A stretch of DNA of 64,000 bases, taken from assembly GCA_046349915.1 (NCBI GenBank), contig JAXMBL010000010.1, positions 201,364 through 265,363 of the forward strand. The letters run 5' to 3'. Positions 52,890 through 63,500 of the stretch are shown one piece after another. Position numbers and translations under genes: made by a program. Source of the stretch: CAIXSC01 sp046349915 (lineage in GTDB: Bacteria; Planctomycetota; Planctomycetia; Pirellulales; Pirellulaceae). Position 1 is the stretch's first letter, and each line of letters opens with the position of its first letter. The notes beneath the pieces are model-generated. The model worked only from the letters and a program-made list of their open reading frames with translations, was not told the DNA's origin and ran no database searches.

Positions 52890-53260
52890 GCAACACGCGT
52901 CGCGCTTTGACAAAGCCCAAGTCTCACTCAGAAACTGGGCCATCACGTTCGCGTTGCAGCACAGGCGAGTCCAAAGACACGCGAGCGCATGTCGAAGAAG
53001 AGCGAATACGCGACTGGACCGAGTTCCACGCCAGCTAATTCGCTTCCATCAATTAATTATGACGCGTTATTGGCTGAAATTTAGCAATCAGGGGCGCCCC
53101 GTCGCTGCCGTCCTGACCGACATGCCAAATCAGTTCAAGGAACGGTGCACGCGCGAAATTCCGAGCTCGAGATGCCGTTATTCCCCTAGAAGGCGAGTGC
53201 GATCGTCGCACGCGCCTCGTCATCGCTTTCGAACTGGCATTTCCATCAGATCGGACTCCC

Positions 53261-53629
53261 ATGGAATCCCCTGCGGCGAATCGACGGAAACTGTACGGAG
53301 ACGGCATTCTCGCGCAGATCGAATGCGATCGCTCGGGCTGTACGTGCCGGCTGCGAATCGAAACGCCCCGCGCCGTGGCACCGCAACGAGCCATCATCGA
53401 GTTCCTGCGACAACCGTTCGACCGGGACGTTCTGCCGGAAGGGTTGCCGGTTTTGCTCCATAGGGCCACCCTCCAGCTACTGCGCGACCCCGACGGGCAA
53501 GCAATCGCCGGACGATGCTGGCTCCCGGCGATTGTCCCGAACGACGTGTGGCTGGCCTGCCACGTGGTGGTCCGACCCTTGGGCGTCGCAGAGGAGGATG
53601 CCGCATCCACCCAAACTCCGCTACCATGA
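53261..53629 (+). CDS. Small locus B protein (122 aa)
   Basis: A 122-aa protein rich in beta-type segments (DGILAQIECDRSGCTCRLRI; RATLQLLRDPDGQAIAGRCW). Not a family I know. It is the first gene of locus B, 45 bp before giant B1 and on the same strand, so they are likely co-transcribed. Its position and size match the 112-aa gene of locus A (26911-27249), with weak sequence resemblance in the first 40 residues. It could be an inhibitor or chaperone of the giant; that is speculation. Confidence 0.65.
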   Translation: MESPAANRRKLYGDGILAQIECDRSGCTCRLRIETPRAVAPQRAIIEFLRQPFDRDVLPEGLPVLLHRATLQLLRDPDGQAIAGRCWLPAIVPNDVWLACHVVVRPLGVAEEDAASTQTPLP

Positions 53630-53674
53630 GAGCCCCCCAGGAAGAACTAAGAAAAGGCGCTCGGAGGTCGGTGG

Positions 53675-56600
53675 ATGCCAGGGTTCGACAAACTCGCGGA
53701 ACGATGGCGGCTCGCGGCAGACGAAGGGCGCGTCCCCTCGTCGGGCGACTTTGCGCGCGATTTCGCCGTCGATTGGCAAGCGGCTTTGGCTGGCGTTCGT
53801 GAATCGCCGATCCGCTCCGACGACGAACGTTCGCGACTCGAACAGCTCGTGGAACGGTCCCTGGCCGCGGCGCCCGGTTTGGCCGCCGACCATTCGCTGA
53901 TCGACGTCTTTTTTCCTTCTAACAGTCGCGGCGAGCCAGCTTCCCCGGTCGAACACTTACGGCAACTGTTCCAGTTGCTCGCCGGGCAGGCCTCCGCGGT
54001 GCTTGCCGCCGACGCGCTCGCCCGGTGGCGAGATTCCAAAGTCGTTCCCGACTCGGTTACGCGGTGGATTCAGCGCTGTCGTGACGCCTACCAGCTTGCC
54101 TGGCCAAGTCTGGGGGCCGATCCATTTGATGGCGCAACGACTGCTTCGGCGGGCTCGCTCATTCGCATATCTCCGTTAGCCAGCGCGCTTCACCAAGCGC
54201 TCGCGGGTACGCCAGCCGCGATCTGGCTCGCCGTCGAACGCTTGCTGGAGTACCTCGTTCCCGAACGCGCCTCCGTTTCGAACGGCGTTTCCGTCGATCA
54301 GTCCTCCATCCATTCCGTCCAGGCGCGGCCGCTCTTCGTGTCGGCCGCCGGTGTCGGCTTGGTGGGGGATGTCGAGGTCGTGGTGGAACCCAAGAGTCGC
54401 TGGGGGTTCTACCTCGATCCGTTGTCCGTCGGACTCACCGTGATCGACCTGGACATGCAGAGCAGCTTGGAGCTGGCCTGGAAGCTGTCTCGCGACAAGC
54501 TGCGCCGCGCGCAGGCGTCGTCGACGGAGAATCGTCCGTGGCGCGGACCGGATTCTGTCGGATCGGCGGCGCACGCCATTTGTATTCGTCCGAAATTGCC
54601 GTCGGGCGTGCGTGTCCTGTCTGGGGAATCGGCGGGTGGGTTGCTTGCCTGCGCCGTGTATGCGGCCGCGTCCCGCGAGTCGCTCGATCCCGAGGCCACG
54701 GCGTCGGTCATGTTGCGGTCGGTTCGCGAGGACCTGCGGCACCAGACCGACCTGGTCGAATCAGACCTCGTCGTGGCGGCCGTCGATCAGGAGACGATCG
54801 CCGCCAAGCTGCATGCGGCCCGAGGCGTCGGCTTGCGCAGCGTCATGCTCGAGGAAAGCCAGGCGCAACGTGTCCGTGCGCCGCATGACCTCGAAGTCTT
54901 GGGCGTCGGCGGAACCGATGGCTTTTTGCGACTGTACGAATTGCTAACGCACGGTGCGCGCTGCGAGGAAGTCTTGCGCGACTATTGCCGGAAGGTTGTC
55001 GCTGAATGGGACCGTCGTCGCCATGATCCCCAGGACTCGGAACGCTTGCAGCACTACGTCGCGCCGCACTTTTCGCAGCTTATCCCTGGCGCCGAGGCGG
55101 TCGATTCGAGCGAGGAAGAAGTGTTGCGCCGGCAAGGTGGTGAGAAAGCGATCGAGCGGTATCGGCTGGTCGCGAGCCGCGGCGACGACGAACGCGTCGA
55201 ACTCGAGAAGCTGTTGGGGTTGAGCGATTATCTGTGCGTGACCCAGGACGCGGGCGGTGGAAAGTCGGTGTTCACGCGCCGCGTGATGGCTTACCTTGCG
55301 GAACAGGGAATTAGCCGTTCCGCTGGTCAATCCACCGTGACGCGCCCACAGCTTGCCGTGCGTTGGGAGAGCCACTGGCCGCTCGACATCCCCGGCGCGC
55401 TGGCCGCCGCCGTGGCCGATTATTGCCAGCGTCATCACGTCGGCGCCGACAAAGTGGCGGAATGGGCGCTGAAGAATGACCGCGTCGTACTGATTCTCGA
55501 CGCGCTCGATCAATTGCCGATTCAGGGAGTGACGGTCGAACAGGCGCGGAAGCTCAAGATCGGTATCCCGGCGACGACCGAGCCACTCCGACATAACGAC
55601 ACGTTCGGAGTACCGGTTTCCGAGCAGCTGATGCACTGGCAGGAGACGCTCGCCGACTATCGTGCCCGGGAAATGCGTGTGCGCGTGATCCTCACGGGTC
55701 GCACCTACGCGAAGAAGATTCCTGGGGCCGAGCGTCTGATCGACGCCCACTGGGCGACGATCCGGATTGACGGGTTCGATCTGCGCCAGCAGTACGAGTA
55801 TCTGCGCGACGTCGTCGGCGGCCCGAATTCGCCTCCCGCGAACGCCGACGACGCTTGGTTCAAGACGCAACTGCAACCCGTCTTTCCACGCTACGACGAT
55901 TGTCGCGAACTGGCGGCAGTGCCGGTTGTGCTGCGTATGGTCCGCGACCTGCATCGCGCTCGTGAATTGAAGCCCTTCCATACGCGCGGGGAACTGTACC
56001 TGCAAGCGACCCGCTGGCTCATCCGCAAAATGGAGAGCGATCCACGGAAGCTCGAGCCAGGATTTGTTCAGCGGCTACGGAACAGCACGACGGATCGAGC
56101 GGGAAAGGCCGTCGTGAGGTTCGCCGACCTGACGGAGTTCCTGGAGACGATCCTCGCAGCCGTCGCGTACGAGATGATGATCGATCCAGGACAGCGCAAA
56201 ACCTACACGGCGGAGGGAATCGACCAGATCAGCTTGCTGCGGCAACGAACCGAGGAGGCCTGCGATCTGACGTTACTGGATGACCATTGGAATCTGGTCG
56301 AGAAGGCCGCTGGTTTGACGGATCGCTGCATCCTCGAGGGAAGCACCGAGTCGAACCTGTGTTTCAAGCACCGCGGCATGATGGAGTTCTACTGCGGACT
56401 CTTCCTGGCAAAGAACCGGCGGCCGGGATGGGTCGCGACGGAATCGTGGCAGCCCGCGCGTCCCGGGTCCGCGCCGCAGACAACCGTCGTCTGCGGCGAT
56501 CCGCGTCTGCGGCCGTGCGCCAATCAGGAGGACTGGGCGTGGGCCTGGCGGTTCGCAATCGAGTTCCCCGCCGGCCGCTCGCCGCGCGATCCGCATCGAC

Positions 56601-57682
56601 TGGCGGCGTCCTTGTCCGAATTGTACCGCCGGCCCGATTCCGGGCGGCGCCCCACGGAATTGGTGTACCGGGCGTGGCATCTGCTCGACCACGACGGCGA
56701 TCCCCAATTGCTGCGGCAACTCGGTCATAGCGCTCCCGATGACACGATGCTGGTGGGGAAAGCGTTACGCGACAAGGCGGCGGAACTCGTTCTGCCAGGC
56801 GGCCAGCAGATCCTGTCGTACTTCCGCAGTGAATTGCCTCAAGCGGCGTTGGCTGGCGACAAAGTCGCTCAATCGTTGTTGCCCGAGTCAGAACTGGTCG
56901 CCTTGGGCCTGCTGACCCAAGGCGATGCTGACCGGCGTGGGATTGGGGAACAGAACTACGTGCGATGTCCGGCGTCCGGAGAGGCTGGTGAATTCCTTAT
57001 GGGATCACCAGAAGGTAAGGGGTGTTGGGACGAGCGGCCGGCGCACCTTGTAAGAGTTCGAGCACTATTCCTGATGCTGGCGACCGCCGTCACTCGAGCC
57101 CAATACGCCGTGTTTGACCCTCGTTACGCGCTTAGCGAATACTACTTATCGAAGGCGCCCCACCTGAATTGCCCCGCAATTGACGTAAGTTGGTATGACG
57201 CGTTTTGCTTTGCGAAATGGAGTGGCGGTCGACTACCAACTGAGGCGGAATGGGAATATGCGTGCCGAGCCGGTACGGCCACGGAATTTCACTTCGGGGA
57301 CGCGCTCAATGGAACGCAGGCGAACTGTGACGGCAACTGTCCCCATGGCACGGAAGACAAGGGACCCAACCTGGTACGCACGATGCCGGTCAAGATGGAA
57401 TGCTATCCGGCGAACGCCTGGGGCCTCTACGACATGCACGGCAACGTGTGGGAATGGTGCGGCGACTGGTATCAGAGGGACTGGTATTCGCAGCGGCGCA
57501 AGAAGAACGGCGACCGCAAGGCTTCCCCGGACGACGGCGGTCCCACCGTCGGTTCGGGGCGAGTGATGCGGGGCGGCTCTTGGTTCCACGACGCTTCCTA
57601 CTGTCGTTCCGCTTTCCGCAGCAACGCCCCCCCTTCCTACCGTAGCATCGATGTTGGTTTGCGAGTCGTTCGGTTGTTGTGA
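53675..57682 (+). CDS. Type 1 giant protein B1: degenerate Lon-like domain + NACHT NTPase + FGE-sulfatase fold
   Basis: A 1335-aa protein with the same plan as A1. Residues 1-210 are helical. The Lon-like region includes WGFYLDPLSVGLTVIDLD (A1 has SWYLDPVQIGLTAF), GESAGGLLACAVYAA (315-330, candidate Ser319) and AAKLHAARGVGL, where the residue matching the A1 lysine is Ala; the Ser-Lys dyad is thus probably lost. The NACHT ATPase has Walker A TQDAGGGKS (523-531), Walker B VVLILDALDQ and sensor VILTGRTY. The FGE-like domain spans about 1095-1335: EFLMGSPEGKG, LPTEAEWEYACRAGT, WGLYDMHGNVWEWCGDW and RGGSWFHDASYCR, again without the first catalytic Cys. GGAGG lies 8 bases before the ATG. The protein ends immediately after the fold, unlike A1. 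Confidence 0.85.
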   Translation: MPGFDKLAERWRLAADEGRVPSSGDFARDFAVDWQAALAGVRESPIRSDDERSRLEQLVERSLAAAPGLAADHSLIDVFFPSNSRGEPASPVEHLRQLFQLLAGQASAVLAADALARWRDSKVVPDSVTRWIQRCRDAYQLAWPSLGADPFDGATTASAGSLIRISPLASALHQALAGTPAAIWLAVERLLEYLVPERASVSNGVSVDQSSIHSVQARPLFVSAAGVGLVGDVEVVVEPKSRWGFYLDPLSVGLTVIDLDMQSSLELAWKLSRDKLRRAQASSTENRPWRGPDSVGSAAHAICIRPKLPSGVRVLSGESAGGLLACAVYAAASRESLDPEATASVMLRSVREDLRHQTDLVESDLVVAAVDQETIAAKLHAARGVGLRSVMLEESQAQRVRAPHDLEVLGVGGTDGFLRLYELLTHGARCEEVLRDYCRKVVAEWDRRRHDPQDSERLQHYVAPHFSQLIPGAEAVDSSEEEVLRRQGGEKAIERYRLVASRGDDERVELEKLLGLSDYLCVTQDAGGGKSVFTRRVMAYLAEQGISRSAGQSTVTRPQLAVRWESHWPLDIPGALAAAVADYCQRHHVGADKVAEWALKNDRVVLILDALDQLPIQGVTVEQARKLKIGIPATTEPLRHNDTFGVPVSEQLMHWQETLADYRAREMRVRVILTGRTYAKKIPGAERLIDAHWATIRIDGFDLRQQYEYLRDVVGGPNSPPANADDAWFKTQLQPVFPRYDDCRELAAVPVVLRMVRDLHRARELKPFHTRGELYLQATRWLIRKMESDPRKLEPGFVQRLRNSTTDRAGKAVVRFADLTEFLETILAAVAYEMMIDPGQRKTYTAEGIDQISLLRQRTEEACDLTLLDDHWNLVEKAAGLTDRCILEGSTESNLCFKHRGMMEFYCGLFLAKNRRPGWVATESWQPARPGSAPQTTVVCGDPRLRPCANQEDWAWAWRFAIEFPAGRSPRDPHRLAASLSELYRRPDSGRRPTELVYRAWHLLDHDGDPQLLRQLGHSAPDDTMLVGKALRDKAAELVLPGGQQILSYFRSELPQAALAGDKVAQSLLPESELVALGLLTQGDADRRGIGEQNYVRCPASGEAGEFLMGSPEGKGCWDERPAHLVRVRALFLMLATAVTRAQYAVFDPRYALSEYYLSKAPHLNCPAIDVSWYDAFCFAKWSGGRLPTEAEWEYACRAGTATEFHFGDALNGTQANCDGNCPHGTEDKGPNLVRTMPVKMECYPANAWGLYDMHGNVWEWCGDWYQRDWYSQRRKKNGDRKASPDDGGPTVGSGRVMRGGSWFHDASYCRSAFRSNAPPSYRSIDVGLRVVRLL

Positions 57683-57782
57683 GTGTTTCCGAGTCGTCCC
57701 GGTTTGCGACCTCTGCGGCTCTGATTTCTGAACTCTGATACTCTGGACTCTGACACTCTTTCGCCCTGTCGTCACCGAGTAC

Positions 57783-57841
57783 CAACGCCGAAGGCGTTGC
57801 GAAATTCAGCCCAGGGTTGCCGCGCAGTGGCTACCCTGGGT
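57783..57841. repeat. REP-like inverted repeat, left copy, locus B
   Basis: Same element as 37774-37832: CAACGCCGAAGGCGTTG followed by CCCAGGGTTGCCGCGCAG. It starts 100 bp after the stop of giant B1. Confidence 0.85.
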
Positions 57842-58042
57842 GTTTTCCGACTGGCAACCGGCAGCCTGTAACCTGTGCCATTCTTCCAGTGCCTCATCGA
57901 AGATCACCCGTAATCGTCGTTGTCGCGGATTGTCGCCACAGCTCCCGATACGGGCAACAGAACAATAGCGGTCGTTGAGGAGGCATCGAGTTAGGGAAAA
58001 CGGCGCGATGGTTTCCCGTTTCCCAGCCTCCCTACACCCAGT

Positions 58043-58099
58043 ACCCAGGGTAGCCGCTGCGCGGCAACCCTGGGCTGGAGGACGCAACGCCTTCGGCGT
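58043..58099. repeat. REP-like inverted repeat, right copy, locus B
   Basis: Reverse complement of 57783-57841. The 200-bp spacer differs from the locus A spacer and I could not recognise a transposase in it. The rest of 57683-58680 holds this pair, the 64-bp hairpin at 58351 and no gene. Confidence 0.85.
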
Positions 58100-58350
58100 A
58101 GATGAACAGGGTCACCGGGGCGAAGGAGTGTCAGGGCCGCGGACGTCGAAAACTGGGACAACTCGGGAACCCTTACAACAATCGAACCACTCGAAAACCA
58201 ATATTGCTGCTACGTTAGGCCGGGTGGGCATCGTTGCGGGAAGCGGAACGACTGTTGCAAGCGCCGCGGCCCCAAAAGCCGCCCCGCATCACTCGCCTCG
58301 AACGATTCGGCTAGGGCACCGTCAAGCAGCAGTTCTCCGGGTTCCCATTG

Positions 58351-58414
58351 TCGTGGATCGCTCCGCGATCCAACGTTCGGACACAAAGGCGTTGGATCGC
58401 GGAGCGATCCACGA
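58351..58414. repeat. 64-bp inverted repeat between B1 and the partner gene
   Basis: Arms begin TCGTGGATCGCTCCGCGATC. Same element as at 31711-31782, and again located upstream of the partner-sigma gene pair. Confidence 0.85.
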
Positions 58415-58680
58415 CTATGTCTCGATTTAGCCTGCGAAACACAAACCATTTTTACAAAATCACTTACAGTATCTTGAAGTGGGCAAACCCGCGGCCGTCG
58501 AGTCGAGCCGCACAGCTAAAGGACTGATCACGGGCGATCTTGCGGAAATTCCCCAAAGAACTTTTTCACGAGGCAATTCCCGCGTTTTCCGGGAACGTCG
58601 GGATTTTCTTTCGCGGCAGCGCAAATTCTGCTCCGCTCGTGTCGTTAGTCTGCTGAGCACCTCATTTCAGGAGACCTTTT

Positions 58681-59733
58681 ATGAACTCAACCAACCCTTC
58701 CTCGGGCGAGGACAAGCGGCGGCGGAACCGCGACGAATTGCTCGACGCACTGCTCGCCCCTCCCTCGAATCCGCCCTCAAACGGCGACGATACCGCTCCG
58801 TTCGCTCCCCCTGCTTGGCTCGCCCAAGCGTTCAAGCGGCAACGCACCGCCGACGTTTGGTCGATCATTACCGAACCTGGGGTTTCCCCCCGGCAGTTGC
58901 TGAACGACGAGAATGCGACGGTGCACGCCTGGGCTATCCGGCGCTCCAGCGACGGGCTGTTCGTTTCACTTCCGCTCCATCTGCGGCTTGAAAGCCGACG
59001 CGCAGCCGACCAACCCGCCCGTATCGTCGTCGAGTCGCCGCAGTGGCCGACGGAGTTCCGGGCGACGACGCTGCTATTGGCTAAGTTCGTGGACTCGCCC
59101 GAGGCGGCGGCGTTCGACGGACGGCTCGAACGGCTCGCGGGTCGAGTGCGCTCCGTGGAGATTCCCGAGGGAAAACGTCCCTTGGATCGCCGCGAGGCGC
59201 CGTACTCGGCCGCTGCCTCTAGTCTAGCGGCAAAGTCCAGCGCGCCAAAACACGAGCGGGTGGGCGTGCACCGTTTTCACTCGCCCAATCGCCGGTTTGA
59301 CTGCGACCTGGAGGAACTCCCCGGCAAGGTCAGGGTACGTGTGCCGCATGGCGATCCGCAGACGAAGCCTATCCCGCGCCGCTTGATCGTGGAGGCGTTC
59401 TACGAAGGGCTCGAGGGACCGATTGTCGCCTTCCACCCGGTGGACTTGAAGTACACGGACGACGATTGCCGTTGGGGGCAGGTGCAACTGCGCTACGAGC
59501 CGGAATTGGCGAGCAATCGCCTCCAGCTGCGAGTCCGCGACGATGCCCTGCTGCTCGACCGGTCGCAACGCGACGAGCGTCTGGCCGCCGAGCCGGCGCT
59601 GGCTGTCGTGGCGACCGAAGACGGCGTCGCCAACGGCGGCGCGTTTGAACTGCGTTGGGACGAGCAGCTTCGTCGACTCGACGACCCGGCCGTCACCTGG
59701 GGTTTGCAGGTCGTTCCCGCGGACTTGAAGTAA
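58681..59733 (+). CDS. Locus B partner protein upstream of the sigma factor
   Basis: A 350-aa soluble protein. The first 60 residues are polar and contain DELLDALLAPP and a Pro-rich linker; the rest is beta-rich (HAWAIRRSSDGLFVSLPLHL; GKVRVRVPHGDPQTKPIPRR). No known family. It holds the same place as the 322-aa protein of locus A, directly before the sigma gene (11-bp gap here). The ATG follows AGGAG with 8-base spacing. As in locus A it is probably made together with the sigma factor; a regulator or adaptor role is inference. Confidence 0.75.
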   Translation: MNSTNPSSGEDKRRRNRDELLDALLAPPSNPPSNGDDTAPFAPPAWLAQAFKRQRTADVWSIITEPGVSPRQLLNDENATVHAWAIRRSSDGLFVSLPLHLRLESRRAADQPARIVVESPQWPTEFRATTLLLAKFVDSPEAAAFDGRLERLAGRVRSVEIPEGKRPLDRREAPYSAAASSLAAKSSAPKHERVGVHRFHSPNRRFDCDLEELPGKVRVRVPHGDPQTKPIPRRLIVEAFYEGLEGPIVAFHPVDLKYTDDDCRWGQVQLRYEPELASNRLQLRVRDDALLLDRSQRDERLAAEPALAVVATEDGVANGGAFELRWDEQLRRLDDPAVTWGLQVVPADLK

Positions 59734-59744
59734 AGGGGGCTGTA

Positions 59745-60299
59745 ATGAGTTACGACGACCAAGAACCGTTCGGCAGCGTGTTTCTTCACGACCTCGAGCG
59801 TGGCGACAAGTCGTGTTGGGAATCGTTGGTGGCGACCTGTTGGAGTCGGATGGTGTGCTGCGCGAGACGCTTCAATGATGCGACAGCCGAGGATGTCGCG
59901 CAGGAAGTGTTGATGAAATTCTGGCACCGCCGACCCCAGCTTGCCGAGGGATTGCGGCAACGAGGCATCAATTACCTTGTGACAGCGGTCTGGCTAAAGT
60001 GCAATGATGATTACCGAAGGCGAAAACGTCGCAATGAACTGAATCCCATCGGTGATCCGAGTTTGGTTGCCACAACAACAGGTTCTCCCGTAGATCAATT
60101 GATCTTGAACGAGCATCAAGCGATCCTGGACAAAATGATCGAGCTACTTCCACCGCGTCAGCGGGACGTTGTTCGATATCGGCTGGAGGGTTGGGGGAAC
60201 GGCGAGATCGCCTCCCTTTTGGATATCAGCGAGCCGACGGCGTCGTCCGCCTACTCGAAAGCCATCCAATCCTTACGTGCGGAACACGGGCTGGATTAG
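59745..60299 (+). CDS. ECF-like RNA polymerase sigma factor
   Basis: A 184-aa sigma-70 family factor with only regions 2 and 4. Region 2 includes DATAEDVAQEVLMKFWHRRP (near residues 45-64) and the following YLVTAVWLKCNDDYRRRKRR helix. Region 4 is LPPRQRDVVRYRLEGWGNGE then IASLLDISEPTASSAYSKAI near 135-175. This is the classic ECF layout, shorter than the locus A factor and without its second HTH. GGGGG precedes the ATG. It should control specific promoters, perhaps those of the giants. Confidence 0.9.
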   Translation: MSYDDQEPFGSVFLHDLERGDKSCWESLVATCWSRMVCCARRFNDATAEDVAQEVLMKFWHRRPQLAEGLRQRGINYLVTAVWLKCNDDYRRRKRRNELNPIGDPSLVATTTGSPVDQLILNEHQAILDKMIELLPPRQRDVVRYRLEGWGNGEIASLLDISEPTASSAYSKAIQSLRAEHGLD

Positions 60300-60318
60300 T
60301 AGGACCGTGTTTGGTTCC

Positions 60319-60390
60319 ATAGTCGTGGATCGCTCCGCGATCCAACGTTCTGTCGCGGAGGCGTTGGATCGCGGAGCGATCCACGACTAT
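60319..60390. repeat. 72-bp inverted repeat between sigma and giant B2
   Basis: Arms begin ATAGTCGTGGATCGCTCC, a third copy of the element at 31711-31782. It lies 20 bp after the sigma stop, in the 206-bp gap before giant B2. It could act as an intrinsic stem or processing signal; there is no T-run. Confidence 0.85.
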
Positions 60391-60505
60391 GCTGCGCACT
60401 TTACTTCCTCGTTAGATCTAGCCCAAGCAATTACCTATCATGGCCTGAATCTGGTGAACCTAACGCTGCCCGAGCTTCCTCACGTTCCCTCATCTCCAAC
60501 TCCCC

Positions 60506-63500
60506 ATGACCCCACATCATGCTCCTCAATCCCAGGACCCCGAGATCGTTTGGCGACAGCGAGTGTTGGGGCCGCGGTGCGCGTGGATCGAGAGCGTGCG
60601 TCGAGCGATCGCCGCGAGACAGGACCCCGCGGAACTGATCGATGACGCCGTGAATCTGAATGCGGGCTCGTGGCGAAAAGAGGTCGCGGACACCGCGGTG
60701 GGCGTGCTCGTCGACCATCGTGCCCAGTTGTTGCGGCTGGCAACCGCGCAGGGACCAAGTCCCGAGATTGAACAACGACTCCGAGATCTAATTGTCGCGA
60801 CGCGGGATGGGGCGACGAACGCGTTGCGCCAGCACGCAGTTCACGGCGAACCGCAGTTTGTGCGTCGGTTGCCGTCGCTGCGATGGCAAGAGATGTTTCG
60901 GCGACTGGCGGACAAACTGAGCTGGCTGGACGAAGGTCTATGCCTGGCGGGTGAAACGATCGCGTACGTTTGGTCGCCGCGAGGCGAGTTGGAGAACGAA
61001 TTCGACGTCCGCACCTGGGTTTTGCTCGCGGACAAGGCGAAGTGCAATGGGTTCGCCGGTCGGTTGACGCTCGAGCGCGTTCCGGGGGGTTGCGGCGCGT
61101 TCTATCCGCATCCGCTCGACTACGCCTTCGTGGCGTACGACGAGGAGTTTCGTCGGGGACTTGAGGTGGCTTGGCGGATGACGCTCGGGCAGTTGCCGCC
61201 CGTACAACGCGCGTTCGATGTGCGCTGGTCGCTGCGGTTGGAACTGCCGCACGACGGTTCGCTCGTCGATCACTTCACGCAGCGTTTCGACGAACAACTA
61301 ACCGGACGGTCCGCGGAGGGGGCGTTTGCGTGCGGACTGCGAGCGATCGAGCGCCAGGAAAGATTGGACCAGCAGTTGGCGATCACCGCCTGCTTTGCGG
61401 AGTTCGCGACGAGCCGCGAGGATGGTTCGTCCGCGATCGAGTACGACGGAACCTTGAACAACGTGGGCGGCGTCTTCTCGAAGCTTCAGGCCGACCTCTT
61501 TCAACCCGGCTGGGCGCGCTTGCGGTCGGTCCGCGAGGTGTTGGTCGCCGCGAACCAGCCGGAACTCGAACGCGACGCCGCGGGCGTTCCGCTTCCAACG
61601 CCCGTGCGAAACGGCGACCTTGTGCTGACGCCCGTCGCGACGTTCGAGCTGGCCTACGAAAGCCAGGCGCGCTGGTCGCGCCTGACGCATTATGTGAAAC
61701 GGAAACTCGACGAACGGGCGACGGCGATTCTGCAACTGGATTGCGATCCGTACGTTCCCTCGCATGTCTCCCAACTCAAGGCACTAAGGAAAGATACCCC
61801 AACGCGAAATACTGACGCCTATGAACGGCTGCCGCCCGCACGCTACAAGCGGCTGGTGCTCGGACGATTGCCAAAGGCCGGGAATCGAGCCGTGATTCTG
61901 GCGGAGAGCGGCGTGGGGAAGTCGACGTTCTTGATCTTTTCCGAACAGCGGATTGCGCGCCACCGCAAGGATGTGGTGCCGATTCGCCTGGGCGCCGGCC
62001 CGGTTCTGTCAGCCGACGGAAAGTCGCTCCACCGTCTGCCGCTACTGTCCGACATCGACTGGAAGGCCGATCTTCGCGCCGTACTGGCGAATTTAGCCAA
62101 TCATCTGCTGACGAGCGATCTGTTCCCGGAAGGGACGACGAAGGAGGAACGGCAAGCGTGGTTCGAACGGTCGGTGGCACGCGGTCAGGTCGCTTGGTTG
62201 CTAGACGCCGCCGATCAAACCGACGAGACGTTGAGCGACTTGGCCGCTTTCCTTTCATCGGACGAAGCGCGGGGTTGCACCGTGCTCGTCACCGGTCGTC
62301 CGGAAATCGTGCAGACGCGCAAGAATCTGTTTCAAACGCAGGCCTGGCGCACATTGCGGCTGGACAAGTTCGACGACGACCAGATTCGCCGCTATCTCGA
62401 CGCGGGCGGCAGAAACCTCGCCGAAAAGCTGCTGCCCAAGAAAGAAGAAGAAAAGGAAGACATCGCATCGTATCGGCGCAAGATGCAATGGCAAGATCTT
62501 TTGCGGACCCCGATCCTGTTGCGCGAGATGCGGAAACTGGCGGCGAGCGAAGAACTCAACGGGCTCAAGAATCGCGAACGGCTCTACGACCGGACGACCG
62601 AGCGGCTGATCGGACAGGGATTACAGAAGTTGAGTACCAGCGAGCATGCGAAGGGGCGAACGGCCTGGACCAAACAGACTGTGCGAAAGTTCCTGCGGTC
62701 TATCGCTTGGGAAACGCTGGTCGCCGAAGCGGAGCGGCCCGCGGGTGCGGCCGGCGCCAACGCCAACTTCACGGGCGCGCTGCGCGACGAGGCTTTCGCG
62801 CGCTATTGTGAGCGTTATGACGGCAGCGACGACCTTGCGTTAGGGATGGAACACCGTGCAGCCTTGGCGCACATCAACCTCTTCACCCTCGGCGCGTTGT
62901 TCGACGAGCTGGGTGACGAGTCGGAATACAACGAATTGGCGTGGCGACACCTGTCGTTTTGCGAGTATTTCGCGGGTCTGCATCTGGCGGACCTCGGACC
63001 GAGCGGCTGGGAACGAATTGTGCGGAAGTACGGGCGCGACCCACGCTGGCGCTGGGTGTTTCGGTTCGCGCTCTCATCGCTGGAGAGTCAGGCCGACCGG
63101 CGTCGGCACTTCGTGGCGCTCGCCCGGACGCTCATCGCGCACGGCAACCCGTTTCTCGTGTACGACGCCATAGACGAGGATCAGTTGCAGTTGGCCAAGC
63201 CCGCTCCCCGCTTGGCGCTGCTGTGTCGCTGGTTGGTGCATCGCGACTGGAGCGTGCTGAAGGACTATCGAACAGCTTGGGATGAAGACGCAGAACCTCC
63301 CGTACTGAATTCCGAGGAACTACTGATCCTGGAGACGTTGGTCGATCGCCGGTATCGCAACAGTTGCTGCCTGCACGCAGCGTGGGAGCTGCTCGAAGCC
63401 AACGAATCGGCCGCGGCCTGTGAGATTCGCGAGCGGTTTCTCGGCGAGTTCGCAGCGCTGGCCGCTGCGCCGGCGAGCGAGAAACAGCGGGCCACGATCG

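Noticed and set aside
54629..54650. GESAG in giant B1 as a lipase/esterase nucleophile elbow
   Set aside because: Comparison with A1 (GPSAG) and surrounding conserved segments supports a Lon-like domain; no esterase Asp/His pattern was seen.
57806..58087. Minus-strand frame between the locus B REP repeats as a RAYT remnant
   Set aside because: Unlike locus A, no HVH or WQxGY block can be read in any frame.
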